From positions 43,456,501-43,520,500 of the forward strand of contig NW_026947493.1 in NCBI RefSeq assembly GCF_034190915.1: a stretch of 64,000 nucleotides of DNA, given 5' to 3'. Shown here piece after piece: positions 59,730-64,000 of this stretch. How positions within the stretch are numbered: the first letter of the stretch is position 1; the number at the start of each line of letters is the position of its first letter. Source of the DNA: Cavia porcellus. Its lineage: Eukaryota > Chordata > Mammalia > Rodentia > Caviidae. The position numbers and the translations under genes were made by a program. The notes beneath the pieces were generated by a model. The model did no database searches and was not told where the DNA came from. It saw only the letters and a list, made by a program, of their open reading frames with translations.

Positions 59730-60065
59730 ATATAATGTCAACGTAGTTCTCCCTTTTTGCTCTTATCACATTAAAATTAAAACTTAAGAAAATATTAGTT
59801 TCCTGTATTCTATATACCTGAAGGGCCACTTACTATTTTATAAGGTATCTGAGAACACATCTTAAATTTATTACTAACAAATTATTTGGTCATAAAACTT
59901 GGGATACTAAATCATTTTATGAAGGCAAATTTGGGAAGCATAACTTAAAGATGATATAATCATTTGTAGTATTATGGGATTTAAAGATTTATGAAAAATT
60001 GAAAGTTGATAAATGTTCGAAATCTTAATCTCTCAGGAAAGGATTGGGTTAGTAAAGTTTAGGGA
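59730..60065. other. COPS5 intron, nothing recognised
   Basis: AT-rich, no exon or repeat identified. Confidence 0.5.
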
Positions 60066-60067
60066 AT

Positions 60068-60156
60068 CTTTTTTTTTTTTTTTGTACTGGGGATCAAACT
60101 CACGACCTCGCACTTGCAAGGCTGGCACTTATGCTGCTGAGCTAAATCCCTGCCCA
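60068..60156 (-). mobile_element. ID-like SINE
   Basis: Minus-strand GGGCAGGGATTTAGCTCAGC, GCATAAGTGCCAGCCTTGCA, TTTGATCCCCAGTAC, A tail. Confidence 0.88.
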
Positions 60157-60267
60157 CTTAGGGAAGCCTTAAAAAAACTGATGGGCTGGTTTTGTTACTT
60201 CCTGTCTGACCCTAGAATAGATGATTGGAAGCACTCCCTAATACTACCTCAATCTTTGATTTAAATT

Positions 60268-60408
60268 TTAAATCTTTTATCTATTTTTTTTTTTTTTTTG
60301 TCTTTTTCGTTTTTCTCGGTACCAGGGATCGAACTCACAACTGCCTGCTTGCAAGGCAGGCGCTTATGCCGCTGAGCTAAATCCCCAGCCCCTTAAATCT
60401 TTTATCTA
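60268..60408 (-). mobile_element. ID-like SINE with 16-bp target duplication
   Basis: Minus-strand GGGGCTGGGGATTTAGCTCA, CGGCATAAGCGCCTGCCTTG, TTCGATCCCTGGTACCGAGA and AAAACGAAAAAGACAAAA tail. TTAAATCTTTTATCTA flanks at 60268-60283 and 60393-60408. Same subfamily as the copies at 19684 and 55276. Confidence 0.95.
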
Positions 60409-60409
60409 A

Positions 60410-60970
60410 TGTTGTCCAAATTTTCAGTTAACGTAGTGACATTTTGGTTGTCGAACTCACATTCCTAATTTGTGTTTGAACACTAAAAAGTTCAAGAACT
60501 GAATGTATTTTTCCCATAGGAAATAACGGAAAACCAAACACTTGGTTCTAAGGCCCAAAAATTACACTTATACAAATTTATCTTTTAAGAACTTTAACAG
60601 TGATTTCTTTCTTTAACTCTACCATAGTTCTCCTAATTTTTCTCTTAGCTTTACTGCTACTTAACTTTCTTTGGAGCCATGCTTATGCTATTTTATGCAA
60701 ATAAAGTATAAAAAAAGCGCACAATGATGAATGTTTTAATGCACTAACAAAAGCACTACAAGGTAGTCTGGGCAAGAGTGGCACTTTGATTGAAGTGTCA
60801 CTCCTTTGTGTCTACAGCAAGCCTGTATAAGGTTTTTCAAGTCGAATTTTTGGTTTGACTATAGAGTAGTTAGCAACAATGAACAGATTTTTTTGAACTT
60901 TGTTGTTTGAGAAGTAGCAAGTTTGAACTTGTTGCCTTCCACTGTTATTTGCATAAGATGACAGCTCTTT
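60410..60970. other. COPS5 intron, nothing recognised
   Basis: No splice-flanked open frame; unique-looking. Confidence 0.5.
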
Positions 60971-60974
60971 CTTT

Positions 60975-61180
60975 TCTTTTTAGCTGCTACAGTAGGGACT
61001 GAATTCAGAGCCTTGCCAATGATAGGCAAACGTTCTACCACTGAGCTATATGCCCAGTACTTCTTATTTTGAGACAGGGTCTTACTAAATTGCCAAGGCA
61101 GATCTTGAACTTGTGATCCTCCCGCTTTAGTCTCTGGGGTATCTGGGATTACAGGCATATGCCACCATGCCTGGCTTTGC
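60975..61180 (-). mobile_element. Composite ID-B1 (B4-like) SINE
   Basis: Minus strand: a B1-like half first (GCCAGGCATGGTGGCATATG, CTGTAATCCCAGATACC, TTTAGTAAGACCCTGTCTCA), then a tRNA half (GGCATATAGCTCAGTGGTAG, AATTCAGTCCCTACTGTAGC). 7SL plus tRNA order as in B4-type dimers. Confidence 0.82.
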
Positions 61181-61333
61181 ATATGAATAATTTTAAAGGA
61201 CCCTCTTTAACAATTAATAGTCAGGTACCATTTTAAGTTATAACTAAGTTGAACCAAAACAATTTTTAATTCTATTATTATTTGCAAATTTTGAAGCAAA
61301 AGAATTAGCAAGAATTTTACAGATGTACTCTTA

Positions 61334-61537
<204 letters not shown>

Positions 61538-61634
61538 TTATTTGTGAATCAATTCTTTTTCTGCATAGAGTATACCTTTAAAAAGAATTCCACTATAAAA
61601 CCTGAGTGAGCAGTCAGTACAAAACTCAAAGGCA

Positions 61635-61845
61635 GGCTTGGTGCTGCATACTTGTAACCCCAATACTTTAGGAGGCCAATGTAGGAGGGTTAGAAGTTCC
61701 AACTCAGCTTGAGTAATCTAGGGATTTAGCCAGACCATGTCTCAAAATAGAAAAGCAGGGCTTGGTTCAAGTGCAGTGGTGGGTTTGCTCAGTAGGAGGG
61801 TCTTGGGTTCAGTCCTCATTATTAAAACCAAAGCAAAGCAAACCA
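61635..61845 (+). mobile_element. Composite ID-B1 (B4-like) SINE
   Basis: Plus strand: B1-like half (GGCAGGCTTGGTGCTGCATA, GTAACCCCAATACTTTAGGA, CATGTCTCAAAATAG), then a tRNA half (GGGCTTGGTTCAAGTGCAGT, GGTTCAGTCCTCATTATTAA). In the COPS5 intron just upstream of the exon acceptor at 61484. Confidence 0.78.
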
Positions 61846-62171
61846 TACCAAAAAATCAAATTATACCTGCAAAAACTGCTTCCATATTCAAGAAGTTTGA
61901 GTGTAGATATTTTTCTTATGATTACAAGATTAAATTTGAAAATTTTCATTTTGCTAGCTTAAATCTAGTACAGCAGTACCTCCATTCATAAACTTAATTA
62001 GTTTGTTCTATGATTTTGGGGAAGATGGCTGTGTTCATGTTCCTCACCTGATACAGAGTTCCCCAACAGAAACAAAATTTTGCCGAATGCTTGTTTGCAA
62101 ACCGAACTGTCTGGTGAACACAGGTGTTCATGAAGCAAGGTACCACTGCATTTGTTATTATAGGTGCCCTT

Positions 62172-62300
62172 TTTTTTTTTTTCTTTAAGACAGGGTCTCG
62201 CTTCATAGTGCAGGCTGGCTTCAAACGCTTCGTGATCTTTCTGCCTTAGCCTCCCAAGCTTTGGGATTACAGATGTGCACCAGTATGCCCAGTTTATGGG
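62172..62300 (-). mobile_element. B1-like SINE
   Basis: TTCTTTAAGACAGGGTCTCG, CAGGCTGGCTTCAAACGCTT, CCTCCCAAGCTTTGGGATTA, CAGATGTGCACCAGTATGCC. Confidence 0.88.
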
Positions 62301-62431
62301 GGGTTTCAGAGTACACAGATGTGATGCTAGGATCTGGGCCTCCTGCAGATTAGATGGGAGGGCTGAGGCATGTCTCCTGTCTTCTGAAAATGAGAAAGGA
62401 TGGCAATAATATCTACCCAAGGCTATTGTGG

Positions 62432-62476
62432 GCATACATATATATATATATGTAGAGAGAGAGAGAGAGAGAGAGA
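62432..62476 (+). repeat. (AT)n-(GA)n compound microsatellite
   Basis: ATATATATATAT followed by about 11 GA units. Confidence 0.93.
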
Positions 62477-62479
62477 ATC

Positions 62480-63760
62480 AAAAAAGTGTATGTCAGGAAA
62501 GAAAAAATTTGTATAAATATGTTAATACATTGAGACAACATGAGATTAATACAAGTTACCTTTCACCCCTACAATTATAAGGTTCTCAAAGTACTTGTCA
62601 TTAGCTTCAAACATTTATTAATATGGTGAACTGCTAAAGTGTACACATTTTTTTGTGGTCTGCCTCTTTCTACATATGCTTAGTAATCGTCAGCTAATTT
62701 TATTGTTTCTTAAACTTTTAGAATTAATTCTTATGACAACATTTATTATTATTTTTTTTTACCTTTTCTGGTTATAAAGTCAATGGTCGTTACAGAGTAT
62801 CTGGAAAATTTATAGTAGTATAAAGAAGAAATTAATACACCTATAATCCTTCCAACTAGCTATAAGCAGTTATATTTTAAAGTAACACTATATCCTTATA
62901 TATACACACCTACATTTGAAAAACTGGAATATTAATGTATACTATTTTTTTCTATAAAGTTATATACTTCTTAAAAAGAAAGAAATTTAATACCTCTACG
63001 TGTGCTTTTAACTATAAAGTCAGAAATTAAGGGGTATAAATTTTGGCTAACTTTTACATTCTGTTTCTCAAAGTCTTCAGTAGAAGAAAGTAAAGATTAG
63101 ATTAATTGTGTGGCAAAAATTATGGTACACTATTTGTTAACTTTGCAAGACAGTAAGTACATTAAAAATATAGATCTATCACCAAATAGGAAAAATTATT
63201 TGTTGTCATCACAGCTACTTTGGAAGATTCTTTAAAATGCTACTTGTTCTTCCAATGACTTTATATATAATATTTAAAATAATATATTAATTTTGTCCAG
63301 ATGTTTGTGGTTTATGAAACTAATTTTTTTTCTACTATAGACTTGGAAAAAGCTTTAAGGTTTACAGATCACTTCATAATTTCAAGATTTGAGTACTCAA
63401 GCTATGAAAATCTGGGCTACTGGAAACCATCGTGCTATTAAAATGACAATAAAATATATACAAGAGCATTTCAAATGCATAGAGAATAAGGGATGAATTT
63501 CCTAAATTAGAAAATAACGTTTTTTTCTAATAGTTTCAAGTTACATGCTGTAATTAACTGCTCTAGCTGAGGAAAGAGGAAAGTTGTACATTTTCTTAAA
63601 ATGTTATAGTTAACTATATGTAAAGCCACAAGAAGGGAGAAATTTAATTTTCTTTGATTACCATATGCACACATGCAATACTGAAACACAGAAAGTCATA
63701 AGGCTGAGTAGGTGTAGATGTGCTTGCCTTTAAAGTTCAATGTACCAAAGTATTAATAAT
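62480..63760. other. COPS5 upstream intron, no exon found
   Basis: AT-rich. The preceding COPS5 exon, which would carry the segment before NADYTTGQ, was looked for on the minus strand and not found; it must lie beyond 64000. Confidence 0.5.
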
Positions 63761-63761
63761 T

Positions 63762-63960
63762 TATTGAGACTTTATTATATGCCAGGCACATAGCTAAATG
63801 CTTTAAAGTACCAAATTTTCCTGTGTACTTAATTATGTATGTAATAAAGGTTCAATCACATTAACTTTCTGAAGGTCACTCAAAAATAAAATAATAGTTG
63901 TTTTTAAACCTAGGTTTAAATTCCAAGTGCCATGGTTTTAGGCACTGTTCGAACTACAAT
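63762..63960 (+). mobile_element. MIR element
   Basis: TTTATTATATGCCAGGCACA, AGCTAAATGCTTTAAAGTAC, CTTTCTGAAGGTCACTCA and CCTAGGTTTAAATTCCAAG follow the MIR consensus order (core, then the AAGGTCACACAGC and GGATTTGAACCC parts). Confidence 0.8.
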
Positions 63961-64000
63961 ATATGGAATAACCCACTATTTTCAAAAAGTAAAAAAACTG

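Overview
This is vertebrate nuclear DNA, AT-rich and dominated by interspersed repeats, from a rodent. tRNA-derived ID-like SINEs and 7SL-derived B1-like SINEs occur together, and some copies are ID-B1 composites. The clade within rodents is uncertain: the SINEs are neither typical mouse nor typical squirrel forms, and a beaver/kangaroo-rat-type (Castorimorpha) genome is my low-confidence guess. There is no bacterial gene content, and most long ORFs fall in repeats.

Two host genes are supported, both on the minus strand. PPP1R42 (LRRC67/TLRR, an SDS22-like leucine-rich-repeat protein tied to protein phosphatase 1 and the centrosome) has its start-codon exon at 24799-25012 and three further coding exons at 22162-22328, 19174-19312 and 12744-12860. 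Splice sites and phases match at every junction and give 184 continuous codons; the C-terminal exons were not found and probably lie beyond position 1. A small CpG-rich block at 28930-29110 carries RFX X-box-like and CRE-like sites and is the best promoter candidate for this gene. COPS5 (CSN5/JAB1, catalytic subunit of the COP9 signalosome) enters from the right end: its last two coding exons are at 61335-61483 and 58225-58309, with a short 3' UTR and an AATAAA near 58084. The order PPP1R42-COPS5, same strand, agrees with mammalian synteny as I know it (human 8q13).

The rest is a layered record of retrotransposition. 1-3104: an L1-type element (minus) with 5' UTR and ORF1 but no ORF2. 3190-4650: a MaLR LTR plus internal remnant. 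4650-9000: an older ORF1+ORF2 L1 (minus) with a solo LTR inside. 13776-16870: a second ORF2-less (HAL1-like) element (plus), end to end between 17-bp target-site duplications. 16888-18110: stacked insertions sharing one target, including a miniature L1-derived element. 19833-21690: a deleted class II-like ERV. 22868-24015, 26215-27000 and 30965-33425: L1 fragments, the last split by an unidentified repeat-built insert. 34060-37915: a large L1 (minus) holding a MaLR solo LTR with a 5-bp duplication. 39164-39751: an MLT1-like LTR. 40905-42060, 48955-49320 and 52525-53640: L1 ORF2 fragments (plus). 49648-52520: a compact ERV with LTR, tRNA-Lys-type primer site and polypurine tract. 54350-55985: an L1 5' UTR and ORF1 relic.

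The most interesting material is this ORF2-less L1 lineage, with its tandemly repeated 3' UTR and reduced derivatives, and the insert at 31969-32803 built from tandem repeats of about 42, 22 and 170 bp. Family names come from recognition by eye, without an alignment or database search.
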